Below, piece after piece: positions 21,277 through 33,418 of a stretch of DNA of 64,000 nucleotides (position 1 is its first letter; every line of letters begins with the position of its first letter). The stretch is from Symbiodinium natans (Eukaryota; Sar; Dinophyceae; Suessiales; Symbiodiniaceae): NCBI GenBank assembly GCA_905221605.1, contig CAJNDS010000044.1, forward strand, positions 115,001-179,000, written 5' to 3'. The position numbers and the translations under genes are program-made. The notes under the pieces were generated by a model. That model ran no database searches, had not been told where the DNA came from, and saw only the letters and a program-made list of their open reading frames with translations.

Positions 21277-24200
21277 AAGAAAAAAAGTGTGAGTGTGTGT
21301 GTCCTTGTTTTTGTTTTTCTCTGGGGTAGGGGGGGGGGGGGGGGGGGGTAGCCGTGCGCTGGGTGCCCCGCTGGGTGCCTCACGGGGTGCCTCTCTCCGT
21401 GACAAAGGCAAAGACATCCAGTTCTGTCGTTTCTTTTTCACACGGGTCCAACAAGTCATGTCCCACACAATTGCCAAATGCCAAAGCTTCAGCAACACCA
21501 GCTCAAGTCCACTTGCAATTTTTTGGTGTTTTGCTTCACATTCGGTGTGGAGTTGTTGGTTTTTAAACTCAACTCTTCTCCTCGCCCGGTCTATTCCTAG
21601 AGACTCCCTGGAGTGCTCAACCCCTGGAGTGCCCAACCCCCAAATCCGTAAGGTGGGGATGTTGTCAAGTAAAATGAATTTATCGATGTGTCGACGCCCG
21701 TCGATTGTCAGCGCTTCAGTCTCTTCAGTGTCTTTACTTGCTTTGCTGCTCATGTTCTCGTTCAGCAGGAGCCGGACTGGGAAGGCTGGGCCGTCTGCTG
21801 CAACTCCCCGGCGGTGCCGGGGGGCAGCGGCGCCCACACGACGGGCGAGCCCGCGGCGTCCGCCCTTCAACATTCGGCTTTGCAAGCACGTTTCGAAGCA
21901 TGTTCGAGAGTCGAACAGTCACTTTTGAGTGGGTCACCAAAGGTTCCTCTTTTGGCAGCAGCCTCTTTGTTAGGTATGCACCCAGTGTGGACCACTCCAA
22001 TCCTCGGATCCGCTCCGACGTAAACGAGTACATCCGCTACCTGATGGATGAGGCATCATTGTTTTTTGGGAGAGAGACAAAAAGGGTAGTAGAGAGCCTG
22101 AAAAGGAGGGCATTAAAGCCAAAGCTCAATTCTGCATCAACAGCCGCAGCTCAAGAGACCGGACATGGCTCTCGCTCCCACTCTGACTCCCCACCTGACT
22201 CCTTATGCACTCTGTGCACTCTCTTTATTGCACTCTCTTTATGTGAGTTTGTTCTATTTTTGGCGCCTTTCTCTGAGATCGGCTTCCGTGCCCTGCGCTT
22301 CGACTTTGTCAAGGGCTACGCTCCCCGCTTCCAGACGGCCGCCTGGCTCCAAAAAACCAGCGATTCTTGCAATCAGTTTGCAGTCACTTCACTTCAGTTC
22401 ATCTTTCGAAGAATCTCTCTCTCTCTCTCTCTCTCTCCTCTCTCTCCTTTCTCTCTCATTTCTCTCATTTCTCTCCTCTCTCTCCTCTCTCTTCTTATCT
22501 TTTTCTCTCTCTCCTCTCACTCTCTCTCCTCTCTCTCCTCTCTCTCCTCTCTCTCCTCTCTCTCCTCTCTCTCCTCTCTCTCCTCTCTCTCCTCTCTCTC
22601 CTCTCACTCTCTCTCCTCTCTCTCCCTCTGAGTTTCTGCCGAGAGGATTACGTGAAGGCCGCGGGGGAGCCCTTCGCCGTGGCGGAGAACTGGAACGGGG
22701 ACATCAATGGGCCCCTTGGGTGCAGCCATGATGCCTCGTGACTCCTCCGTGACTCCTCCTCCTCCTCAATTCAGTTCGAAGCATCACATAGCATCACTGT
22801 TCGACGAGTGCGATTTGACTTCAAAGTGTTCAAGCAAGGCTCCACGACTATGTGCGGGAGTGCCAGGGCAAAATGGCTGTCTACGATTTCCCGTGGGTGC
22901 CTTGGACTCAGCAACTGGCAACTGCTCACTTAGTGAGCTCTCAGGTTGTACTACGTCCTCAAGCGCTGCATCCACAGCAACAACTTCGAGGCGAGTCAAG
23001 AGATCCGGCAGAGAAATGGGTTGAGCCAGAAATCCTACTTCTTCTTCTTCTTTTTTTTGGGAAAAAAGACTCGTCTCTGAGTCTCTGAGTCTTTCCAGGA
23101 GCTGAACTGCGGCGGGCGCCTGGCGGGCATCGCTGGCCGGGATCCTGCACGGTCCTGTGCGCACACGGAACTGAGACTGAGGGACGTGTGGGGACAGAGA
23201 GGGGCTGGAGGACAGTATAGGGGCAAGGGAGGCACAAGGCCGGGGAAAGTTGCAGTCGGCCTGCATTCTCCAAGTGATTAATTTTAACGCTAATTACGCG
23301 ACCCGCCTCGGCCCGGCCCAGCGCATCCGCCGGAGCATGGTGATTCCGCAGCGCCCAAGTCGCTAGACCCCAAGCAATAAGGGTTGGTTTTAGGGTTTAG
23401 GGTCGGGTTTATGGTTTATGGAGGGGGGGGTGGGGGGGGGGGGGGGGGGGGGGGGACGGAGGGGGGGGGGCGGGGGAGGGGGGGGGGGAGGGGGGGAGGG
23501 TGGGGTGGTGGGGTTTTTTTGGGGGGGCGGGGGGGGGAGGGAGGGGGGGTGGGGGGTGGGGGGGGGGGGGGGGGGGGGGGGGGGCGAAACACCTTCGGCC
23601 CGAGGCCTCGGCGGATTGTAGACTTGTATATTTTTATAGTTGTTTGAAGACCATTATCACACCTGGATTGGAGATTTGGCGAGAGAATTTTCATTTCTTT
23701 TCTGATTGGAGGGGATTCCGCCCAAGGCACCATGCCGCAAAAAACGAAACATGAAGAAGAAGCACGCTAGTAAAAATCAGGTCGTGCCTCTGACGCTTTT
23801 TGTTATGCATGCGGGTTTGTGAACGTGCCATGCCCAATCCAGCAGAAATGCCCTTCGCCACTTTGCCCCCCGAAGCTTCCTTCACGTAAAGTTTAAAGCT
23901 TACGTGGCGAAGCTTGCAAAAGCATTGGTGTGGAATTGACAGGCTTGGACATTTGCCAGTTGAATTCCAACACCTGCACGAACCAAAAGTCGCCTTGCAA
24001 TGCAATATTGGTCACCTGACCAAAGGTGGCTGGGTGAGAAACCAAGATTTCGCTCACACGAGCCGATGATATGCATCACATGAACGCACACGCAAAGCAG
24101 GAGCTGTAGGCGAGAAACAGTTCTTATGACTTGAGTGCCAAAGCAGATATGACCAAAAATGACAAACAGCAATAATTCCACTTGTAGGAAATGAGTTTGA

Positions 24201-26958
24201 ATTTTGTTACGCCGAAGTACGAGCGCTGGAGAGCCGCAAGCGGTGCTGTGGCCGAAACGCTGAGACACCCCAGCGACCAGGAAGCTTAGGCCAGAGCCTT
24301 CGCCGGGCACACGCGATGCAGTGCAAACCAGCTTGAACCTGATTTTTCCATTGCACGCCGACTCCCATCGGCTCCGCAACTCTGAGCATCTTGCGGAGCA
24401 AGGCCACACATTGGCGACTGCGCCATCTCACGGAAGCCCAGGAGGTTGTAGCTTTGACAACGCAAGCTGCAAAACGAAGAGCAGACTGGCCCTACTCGCA
24501 ACATACATGGCGGCCGTTTGTACTCCTCGGCTCTAATCCTCCTCGCCGCCAACGGCCTCCGAACAAGAACCTTGTCCCTGAACTCACTGGCCTCCTACCG
24601 CGGGAAATGAAGCGGTGAAGCGGTTCGGCCCAGTTCGGCGTCCTAGGGGATGCCAGAGGCCGAAAGTACCGGTTACACGGCCTGCTTTGCGGCATAGGCG
24701 TCGACTCCAAAACACTGCAATACGCATGCGGAAAACCAAGCATGTAGAGACTTGTATAGAAGGTTTGTCCTAAAGCCCTATAAATAGATAAATAGAGAAG
24801 ATATGTCATATGTCTGTTGGCTAAGCAAGGCTTCCGTGTTCAAGGAGGGTTCATTGTGTTGCTTCCACTGTTCCAACAAGCATCGTTGACAAGCAAAACC
24901 TCCACTGGCTTCCAAGATTCGAACTGAAAGGGTCCGCCCACGGCAAGGGATTGGAAGAGTAGAATATTGTATATGTGCAAGATGGGACAGGTACCTTTAT
25001 CGACAACCACGACACTTACCAATTAGCCATCGCCAGGGCCCTGCTGATTGAACGAGGGTGAAGAAGATGTTCGATTCCTGCGCGAATAATTTCCAGTGCG
25101 CTGGTGTACACAGGTGGGCGGATGCTTCGGCAACAATGACCAGGCGGGCAAAGCTTTCCCCAGGAGGTTTTTGATTGCTTGTTTCTGGCGTTTGCTGGCA
25201 GCAGCTTTCCCATGGGTCACGGCGCAAGGTTTTGCGGGCCTATGCGCTGATACTGACTCACCCGGGCACGCCCTGTGTCTTCCACTGGGACTATGCACTG
25301 CGGCAGCAAGTGGTTGAAAGCTGCTTGAACAATGTTGAGAACAGTTGAACGTAGTTGAACGTAGTTGAGCACGGAATGTGTGTGTCTGAGCGAGCGGTCA
25401 CCATGAGGTCCGGGCACCTTACGTCCGAGAGAAGCTGCTGGAACTGTGTCCGCCAAGGGTTTGTTTTGGAAGGGACCTTTGAAGGGATTTTTTCGTCATC
25501 TGAGAATGGAGAGCGGAGCCATGAGGAGCCTGAGAGAGTCCACAAATTCTAAGCAAAGGGTGGCACGGTGAGGAGAAGGAAAGAGCAGAGCGAACTCGCT
25601 GAGAGCCACATGTGGCCAGGCACGAAAGCCTGAGTCAGCGACGGGGCCAACGAAAATGGGATGCACATGAAGAGAGAAGTCACTCCAAGTAGATCTAAGA
25701 AGTCTAATTGGATGCATAGGTATGCATATGCCAAGACCATTGGTTCCTCTGACCTCTCGGTCCGTTTCTCCCTTCCCAACAGTGGGGGGGGGGGGAAAGA
25801 CGCACCGAAAGGAGAGGGAGAATGAGGGAGAGCAAAAAGCACAGCAAGCTCTGCCTCTCCGACTTTCTCTCCCTTGTGTTGTGCTCCTTGTGCTCTCTCC
25901 AAAACAACAAAACAAGAGGCGGAAACGACAGAACACGACACCCTATGGATGCGCGCCCCCATTTTTTCAGCGGCGCTTTGCAGTGGCTTCATTGTACTTG
26001 GGGCCTTCTCAAGTTGAGAGGCTGCAGGCCCGCTCTCAATCGCATAAAAGGGGGGGGGCAAGCCGAGATCCAAGGAGTTCCTCCAGTTCTGCTGCCTTAA
26101 ATGTGTCTTGGGAATTTCGGTATTTCGTTTCGGGAGGCATTCCGTTGTGAGATGGGTTCTGGGTTCTGGTGGGCGGCAAAAACGCAAAACACCCCCCAAA
26201 ATGATATGGACAGCCTGAAAGCAAAGGGCTACCTCTCGGGGCTCTGTGGACGGGGATAAGGAGAGCCCAAGAAGGAGATGACACGAAAGAGCAGAAGAGA
26301 GAGAGATAGAGAGAGAGAGAGAGAGGGAAGAAGAGGCGAGAGAGAAGAAAGAGAGAGCAACGCGAGATGGTAAGTAGTGGGAGGCTTAACTCTTGAGAGG
26401 AGGTTCCAAACATTCGGAGGCACAGAAAGCAGAGACTGGCAGAGACTGTCCGTGACTGTCCATCGCTACAGCAGATCTCTAAGAATCTAACAGAGCGAGC
26501 TGCCGTTGCGATTGCCATTGCGCCTAATTTTGGGGCACATACGCCAGGTGCGGTTCGTAGAGATGCCAACATCCACTCGACATCTCAGTTGCACATCCAC
26601 TGTGCAGGCAGGCGGCGAAGCGATTTCAATGATTAGACACTCACAGAGAATCGCAGAGAGACGGAAGGAGACGGGAAAGAGATGCCTGCAGACGACTCGA
26701 GAGACTCCGTTAGACGCTGGGTGCCTTCCCCACCCATCCTCACCCTGCCAATCTGTGCCAGCTCATGGCCTGTACGCTGCCACGATCGGAGGAAGAGTGG
26801 CGGGCCTAGCGGCCTAGCGGTCCCACAAAGTGTCCCCGCGTTGCCCCGCTCCACTTTGGCGGCAGATTGACTTGTGCAGGCTCTGAAGAGCACTTTTTTC
26901 AGGTGGCGATCAAGATCGGTACCAACGACTGGAGCCCCGGCGGCGGCTGGAAGGCGCA
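19403..26958 (+). CDS. GH13 alpha-amylase catalytic domain, plant type (about 17 exons)
   Basis: Hydrolyses internal alpha-1,4 bonds of starch. Exons: 19403-19445 (IIMFQAFDWGSHK), 19563-about 19617 (SWYKVLLGLLPEL), 20366-20419 (LPPPSDSVDDHGYLP), 20610-20639 (VLDNNYGTAE), 20739-20774 (ELQHLIGSMHEQ), 20928-20981 (LDVVVNHRC, region I), 21769-21857, 21986-22052 (VDHSNPRIR), 22278-22337 (GFRALRFDFVKGY, region II with the nucleophile Asp), 22646-22719 (EPFAVAENWNGD, region III with the acid Glu), 22839-22892, 22945-22990, 23099-23156, 24991-about 25015 (FIDNHD, region IV), 25114-25147, 25229-25309 (LILTHPGTPCVFHWDY), perhaps 25432-25458, and 26903-26958 (VAIKIGTNDWSPGGGWK, C-terminal sheet). Phases agree from 20610 through 23156 and into 24991. 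Donors are GT, GC and one GA. The 20419/20610 join, the 24991 donor and the C-terminal end are unresolved. No disabling change was seen. Confidence 0.9.
19672..19812 (+). repeat. 10-base TCCCTCTCTC tandem array
   Basis: About 14 copies with decay at the 3' end, within an intron of the amylase gene, CT-rich on the coding strand. Confidence 0.95.
20033..20265 (+). repeat. 9-base CTTCCTCCT tandem array
   Basis: About 25 copies, CT-rich, about 100 bases before the acceptor (20364-20365) of the LPPPSDS amylase exon. Period nine gives uninterrupted Ser-rich or Pro/Leu-rich frames that are not coding. Confidence 0.95.
21218..21352 (+). repeat. (GA)n run followed by poly-G
   Basis: A GA run (21218-21274) and a pure G run (about 21328-21349) inside the 20982-21768 amylase intron. 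Confidence 0.95.
22410..22627 (+). repeat. CT-rich array (9-base CTCTCTCCT core)
   Basis: Sits in the 22338-22645 amylase intron and ends within 20 bases of the acceptor at 22644-22645, so it also supplies the polypyrimidine tract for region III's exon. Confidence 0.95.
23380..23421 (+). repeat. Interstitial TTTAGGG-type telomeric words
   Basis: Degenerate GGGTTGGTTTTAGGGTTTAG followed by GGTCGGGTTTATGG, in the 23157-24990 amylase intron. TTTAGGG is the plant/dinoflagellate-type telomere unit. Only about four to six imperfect copies. Confidence 0.6.
23424..23585 (+). repeat. 160-base G-rich tract
   Basis: Nearly pure G on + with scattered T, A and C, immediately after the telomere-like words. 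Many runs of four or more G could form G-quadruplexes on the coding strand of the amylase pre-mRNA. Confidence 0.95.
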
Positions 26959-29900
26959 GTGTCGGGGCAGTGTCGGCGTAGAGTCAGCGCAGAATGCGCA
27001 GACATTCGCCCGGCAGAGGGGAAGTCCCTCCTTAGGGGGCCTCCAGTGGTGCCAGCGCCATTTCGAGTGCACGGCCAAGTGCCTACGTCTGATGGTGCTA
27101 CGCGCGCCTGCATATTCCGCATGACACGTGAGCGCAGGTGCGGGTGTGGGGGGGGGGGGGTGTGGGGGTGGATGTGTTTGTTTCTGCTCGCGCGTGTTTG
27201 TGTGAGTGTTCTTGTTTGTTTATCATGAGAGAATACACACTTCCCTAGAGGCCTTTATTAAGCAACAGACTTGCAGAGCTGGAGACTGCCTGGTTTGTTG
27301 GGCTCGGTGACATCCTGAGAGATATTGGTACAGCCGTAGAGCCCAACGTTTTTGGAGAGGAAGAGAATGACTTTCCAAGAAAGTTTCGGCTTCCCTTGCC
27401 CCATCAGGTAAGCCAGCATAGTGAGAAGAGTCACGCTTTACTTGTCCATGCTTCATGCACCGTATGCACAGTACTTGGAGACACATGAGACTTCGCTCAT
27501 GCGAGTCTACCTGACGACGCAAAGCGCAACAGTTGTTCGGGCAGCCGTGGCAGAGTGATTGCCATGCAGTCGGAAGTTGCACTACATGGTCTGCGAGCTT
27601 GACAACAGAGTCTGCGCGATTTGCAGTTGGTCCGAACGTTGAGTCGAAGGGCTTGAGATGTGTCGGAAGCTTGCGAGGAAGTGTGAATGCCCGATGCTGC
27701 TCGGGGTGTCACTGTTCTTGGACTTCAGATTTGGACCGTCAACGTTTGAGCAAATCTTCAACATTTGGGAGACAACCAAGATCAAGTGCGAGCGACCGCC
27801 CGGAGCTAGCTTGTCAGACAGAGTTTGTTGAACAAGACTTCCGGTGCTCTACAACACGACTTGAGGTTGAATGCCAGAAAAATGAAATTCGTGAAAAACT
27901 CAAGGGTGCTGGCACATACATACTTTCGACGAGTGCAGCCTCCTCTCTCAGGGCCGGCGCTGAAGGTCCATCGTGCAGTGATTGAGTCGACGGTGCACGC
28001 GGGGACCATGTCCGGATGCACGCGGGGTAACCGAAACCTGCGCCCATGCGTGACAACGCCTTGAATCCGAGAAGGAGGTATTGGGTGGGAATCTCTGAAA
28101 CGTTAAAAGGCTTGAAGGTTAGCAACCCTAAGCCCAAAAAGCAGAGACCCCAACTCCCAAAAACATGTTTGCTGGCAAGCCCTTCACCCTACTAGGACAT
28201 TGATGTTGGACGGGAAGCTTTAAGCCTATAGGGCCTAGAAGCAGACCCCAAAACCGTGTGCACATTGGATGCGCGGACTACGCGTTGAGTTTCCAGCCAA
28301 GAGAAGGCAAAGGCAAAAGTATGAAAGTAAGGGTACGGGCAAACTTCGACGTCGGTATGCTTTGGCTTGCTTTGGCTCTTTTTTGGATTTGTAAAGCCAG
28401 GACACGTTTCGGCGAGTGGACAAGTGGACAAGAACGCCATTTCGGATTGAAGCTTGGACCGTTGATGCTTGGCAGGATGGAGACTTCGACGAAGATCACG
28501 AAAGCTCCCCTTGGAGAGCTTTCGTTTAATACCCCGTCAGGGCTGGGGCGGAGCCATGGGGGGGTGTGGGGAGGGGGGGCTGGTCAAAAAACCCTGACAT
28601 TTTCGCGGCGTCCCCGGGCGAATTTGGGGCCCAGGGCGGTTGCCCAAAACGGTTTTTTGGAGCATTTTTCGGGTCCTCGGCGTGGACTCGTTTTTATGCC
28701 TCTCCGAGGAGAAGCGGGACCGGGCTGATGCTGCTGATGCTCGCGGGGCGGCGCGCTTTGGCGGGTCGCTGCAGGCCTAAATCTGCCAAAAAAAGGCGCA
28801 GCAGGGTCTGCACGACAGTCGCCAATAACTCTCGAAGCACCTCTTCAGTTGGTCCGGGTCCTCCTCCCTGTTTGACCCTGTAGCCCAGATAAACGAAGCG
28901 AGTTGAGTTTTCTCCTGTTCCCCGCTTGCAGGGGTCCCCACCCTCATAGCTACAATCTGACACACCGCTTTCAACACCCGTATGTGTCGTCGGTCTGACC
29001 TCCGAGCTTTTGGTCGTGTCTGTCTATACACGGTAGGTACACTTGTGTAACTTCCTGTAACTTTGTGTTACTTTTGTGCATGGTGGCTCACTTGAAGCAC
29101 CGCTTCGCTTTAACCTTTGACTTTGCCACATGAATTGGGTCGGCGCTTTGATCTCTCGGCGCCTGTCTCTTCCTGCTAGCTCCGTGTCCCCAGTCCTGGA
29201 CCTACTAGAGCTTTCGTCCCAGCCCGTGGCTCTCAAGTTGGTGGAGTGATTGGAGTGGTGGAGTGCTGGCTGCGTCGCAGCAGTAGGATTTGGGATGATG
29301 GTGACGGTGACGGACCCACTTGGAGTGACTGGACCGATGACACTTGGAGTGCTGTCTCGCTGCCCGTTGCATGAGAGCATGCCGGGCGCATCGGGTCACC
29401 ATAGCCCCCGTTATCATAGCGACCATCCGCCAGCGCATAGGCCCACATGCCTGAACAGGATCGTGTCCATCCCTGAGCTCACCATAGCCTTCATGCCCAA
29501 ACCATGAGAACCCCCATCCCAGGTGCATTCGCATCATGGAGAGCCCTTTTTAGATCATCTGCATGTGTGAGTGTTTAATGGTCTCTTTTGTGCTTTAGAC
29601 TTCGCTCGCATCCAAGAACGACCCTTCCTTACGTCAATTGCTTGCTTTGCATCTTGTGGCCGATTTGCCCGATTTGCACACTTCCTCCTTCTTTGATGCT
29701 TCCCGTGTCATCACAATCGAAACGCATTTGGCCAGAATCTTGTTTTGGGACTGTTACAGCCCAAACCTAGAGCATGACAAAGCCGAGTGCTTTTGCCGGG
29801 CCTCCGGAAACGTATTTTGCACCGTTCGGTCGCCTCCTCGCACGCGAACACGCTTGGCCTGAACATTGTTCTGGTTCACGTAACTTTCCGCCCTTTTGAA

Positions 29901-31278
29901 ACTGCAGGCCCATATTCAAGATTTCGCCCAGAACAGACTTTGTATCATGCATCTTCTCTACTACTCCCACAGACACTTGTATGCACTCAGCTTGAATACG
30001 CGTCTGGCGCTCATGCATTCGGGGCTCTTGGGGATCGCACGGAAGTTGTTGTTTTGCTATGAGTTTGAAAGAGATTATCGCCATTGGGCCATGAGTCGCT
30101 GCACAGGTGGGCTGCTATGGCGCGGAGTTCTGCGTGTGGATCAAGGGCTGACCGTACCTTCTGAGGCCCTCCCCAGCGGACATCTCGCGACATACGTTCG
30201 CTGCAGCTTCGACGTAGTAGATGTTCGCCAGAGTCGTCAATCTAATGATTTGAATCCCTGACGTAGCAGTTCTTCCGTGACAGTGCGGTGAATTACTCTT
30301 GGCATTTCGCCAGAGGAGAAAGTTGCCGGATGCGTCGGATGCGCTGTCGGCTTAGAGAGAGCTTTTTTGTTTCGCATAAGGACACGGAATTGAATGTCAA
30401 AACCGCGGTCTCTCTCCATGTCCCTGCCTCGCCCTCACGTCTCTCCTCGCGACTTTGGCTCTTTTCCTATCTCTCTCTGTCTCCCTCTTCTCCTCTCTCT
30501 CTCTCTCTGTTTTATTTTATTTCTCTCTTCCTCTCTCTTTTTCTCTCTATCTTTTTTTTTTTTCTCTCTCTCTCTCTCTCTCTCGCTCTCTTTTTCTCTC
30601 TCTGTTTCTCTCCCTCTCTTTCTCTCTCTTTTCCTTTCTGCATCCGAGGCTTGGACCTCAGTGCTCGTGAGCCGATAGGGTCCCTGCGTCCCCGGCGCGT
30701 CAATTGGTTTATCAAAAGCGGCGCAGAAGCCGTGAGCTGCTCTGCAAAGGCACCTAGAATGACCTAGAATTTTCTAGAGAGTGGCGAGTGCGAGCAGAAA
30801 GGAGGCAATCAGAACACTCAGACTTAAGATGGGCCGGTCGCCGCTCCGAAAGGCTTTTCCTCCGTTACTGCACACTCCTCTGATTTCCGACGAGCCATTC
30901 GGAGTCATGACCGTCTCCCACTGCGCCAGTAGTTTGCAGGAGCGTTTGCGGGTGCGCCTGTGACGCAACTGTTTCAAAGTTCCAGCTCTCGACCTCCAAC
31001 TGAGGTTCAGGGGCATTCGCTTTACAGGGAGCCACGCAAAGTGCGCCTTAGTCTCGCCGACGTGCGATTTCGAAAAGGTGCCTCTCTCTGAGTGATTCTA
31101 GGGGCACATGTTGTTTTGTAGGGAGACTTGTCCTCAGGATATGCCGGGACCGGGAGCCCAGTTCTGCACAGTGAGAGCGTGTGTGTGTGTGTGTGTGTGT
31201 CTCTCTCTCTCTGTCTGTTTGTCCGTTTGTCTTTTTGTCTGTGTGAGTGTGTGCCTTTTGCCTCGAAGTGCCCTGTTA
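26959..31278. other. No confidently assigned gene
   Basis: The end of the amylase C-terminal domain should lie in the first part but was not identified. At 29588-30261 two overlapping open segments (ADLPDLHTSSFFDASRV and HIQDFAQNRLCIMHLLYY) have protein-like composition. A segment at about 30651-30760 after a CT tract (REPIGSLRPRRVNWFIKSG) and one at 30781-30963 could also be exons. None shows a recognised motif. GT- and G-rich runs occur at 27140-27215, and a CT/poly-T tract at 30472-30640. Confidence 0.4.
30472..30640 (+). repeat. CT-rich tract with poly-T
   Basis: CTCTCT/CTTT-rich with a 14-base T run near 30548-30562. It ends 10 bases before an AG at 30648-30649 that could open the candidate exon there. 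Confidence 0.9.
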
Positions 31279-31332
31279 GGTTTTGGACTTCGGGAACACC
31301 CTCACCGAGCTGTTCAACACTGTCCCTACCCC
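31279..31332 (+). CDS. Candidate exon bounded by CT and GA tracts
   Basis: 18 codons (VLDFGNTLTELFNTVPTP) between an AG|G acceptor preceded by GT/CT repeats (31176-31260) and a GA-rich run (31333-31382) that would start the next intron with GA. The arrangement matches the proven amylase and FN3 exons, but the product is unknown. Confidence 0.35.
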
Positions 31333-32788
31333 AGGAGAGAGCGAGAGAGAGGGAGAGAGAGAGAGGGAGGGAGAGCGAGAGTATTAGCATAAACAATTGG
31401 TGCAGAAATTTGGCTTTTGGTTCTTGCAATATAGTCGTTGGTCAGGCTGAGCCGGAAAAAGCAAGATTTATCGTTTTGAATTGTTCCTGCCGTCGAAAAT
31501 CGATTCGATCTGAGTCTCGGCCATGCTGGGGGAGAAAAGTCATCCCTTGCTTCAGCAGCTCATTTGAAAACCCTCGTAGTATGTTCCACTTGCAAAAGGG
31601 ATTCCTTTGTTGGCACTGGGCAGGCTTGCTCCTGCCACAAACTCCCTGGATCTAGGGGTTGTGGGGCAGTTAACGTTGTGGCACCTGAGCTGAGAGACTC
31701 AAGTGCCCGGTCCAGCAGGGCCTTTCCGACGTCAACACTCAACACTCAAACAGTTCCCGACCCGAAATACCCAGGAGCTCAGGTTAACCTACATGTCAGC
31801 TTTCTTTTTTCATCGGAGCTCAAATTTTCGAAATTTTCAGCTCGTCCATACACCCTTCGGAGCCGAACAATTCGGATCTGAAATCTGCCTGAAATTTCAG
31901 CTCGGACAAAAAAATCGGATTGGAACTCTAGGGCTCTAGGGTTGGCAAGGCGAGAGGGAGAGAATTTCAGCTCTGTGTTCATGAAAATCCAGCTTCGATG
32001 TTTTCTTAACTGAGTATAGATGATGCATTCTGTCTCTCTCTCTCTCTCTTTCTCCCTCTCTCCTCTCCCTCTGTACCGCCGGATCAATTAGTACATCGCG
32101 TTATGTGCAATATATTGCAACATTTTCTCGATCTGAATGAGGCTGTTTCGATTTCCTTCCCACTGGCAAGCTCTGCTGCTTCACTTCACTTGCTCACAGA
32201 CTAGGGGGGATCTCAAGCTCGGGGCGTGATCCACACCTACAACCGATCGGCAAGTAGAACGCAGAAAGCAGTAGCATCAAGAAGAGCGAAGCCGCGCATC
32301 AGCAGAAGGGGAATCAGGGGAACCGCAGAGGGGAGCTACCGCTGAGGAGGGGCAGTAGTGGGGCTCGTTATCAGCTTCGCCGGTCCTTGCCAGGCTCCAG
32401 AAGGTTGCAGTAGCACAAAAGCCTTCCTTCTTTTCTTCTTGGGGAGACCAGAAAGAAGAAGGAAAGAAGAAGGACAAGAACGAGGGGACGAGAAGAAGGG
32501 AGATGAAGAAGAATTGAACAGGGCCTGCATATAAGACTTTAAGCGAGAAAAGAAGGGACAAATGAGGGCGAACTTGCGAAAACTCGGAGACCGAAGCTGA
32601 GGCCCCCAAGCAGGCCGCCAGGACGGCAGAAAAGACAAAGCCGAAGCCAACAAAGAGGCATACTTCCTATACTTCCTGGTTTGTGCGCATCACTTCTTCT
32701 TTTCCTTTCTGCCAAATTCCTTCCTCTCTTCGAGTTCTTTGAGCCTCTGCTTCAGTGAAATTGCGTCTCAACAAATCACAGGCCGTCA

Positions 32789-33418
32789 GATGCGGCTGGC
32801 GTTGCTGTTGGGCTTGTTCTTGGCCTGTCAGGCGGGCTTGGGACAAAGCCCCACATCAGAGAGTCCCGCGCATGACATGACAACATGGAGACTGTTGTCA
32901 CTGTTTCTTTGCTGTTGCTCAGGAAAACTTGGCTGCCCAACGAGGTGCGCGAGTGGCTGTGAATTGTGGAGAGGAAGAGATAGAGATAGAGAGGAACAAA
33001 AAGAGAAACAAAAAAAGTAGCGAGATCTGTGTGATAGACAACAAGTGAAAAGCATCTTCTTGTTGGGGGGTGCCAGAGCGTGGTCAAAAGACTCCAAGAA
33101 GCCTCATTCACAGTGGATTTCCTGAACGAATAAGCGAACGGACCCCCATTTCGTGTACTTGTTCACTGCTATCAAACACTGTGCTCTGAGTGCCCTCGTG
33201 TCATGCGCGGTCCACATGTTCAGGTGCTCGCACCTTTGGAGCTCTCGTTGACGGACTTGGCAGAGGCCCAAAACCGATCAAAGGCTCCAACATGCGCTCT
33301 CACAATTTCGCAAAAAATCAAGAATGACGTCAGAATGGAGTCGATTCCGAGTGCGAGGCTTCCAAAGTTACCGAAGTCTGCGAAGTTCCCGGGCACGCCA
33401 CGTGGTGGGAAGCTTTGC
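32789..33418 (+). CDS. Candidate 5' exons with signal-peptide-like start
   Basis: An ATG at 32790 opens MRLALLLGLFLACQ, an N-terminal hydrophobic segment, to a GC donor after CAG at 32831. A second candidate exon starts at 32923 (ENLAAQRG), a third at 33222-about 33418 (LELSLTDLAEAQNRSK then SQKIKNDVRMES) after an AG|G acceptor. If real, the product enters the secretory pathway. The ATG is also preceded by an open frame, so the start is not unique. The protein family is not recognised. Confidence 0.3.
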
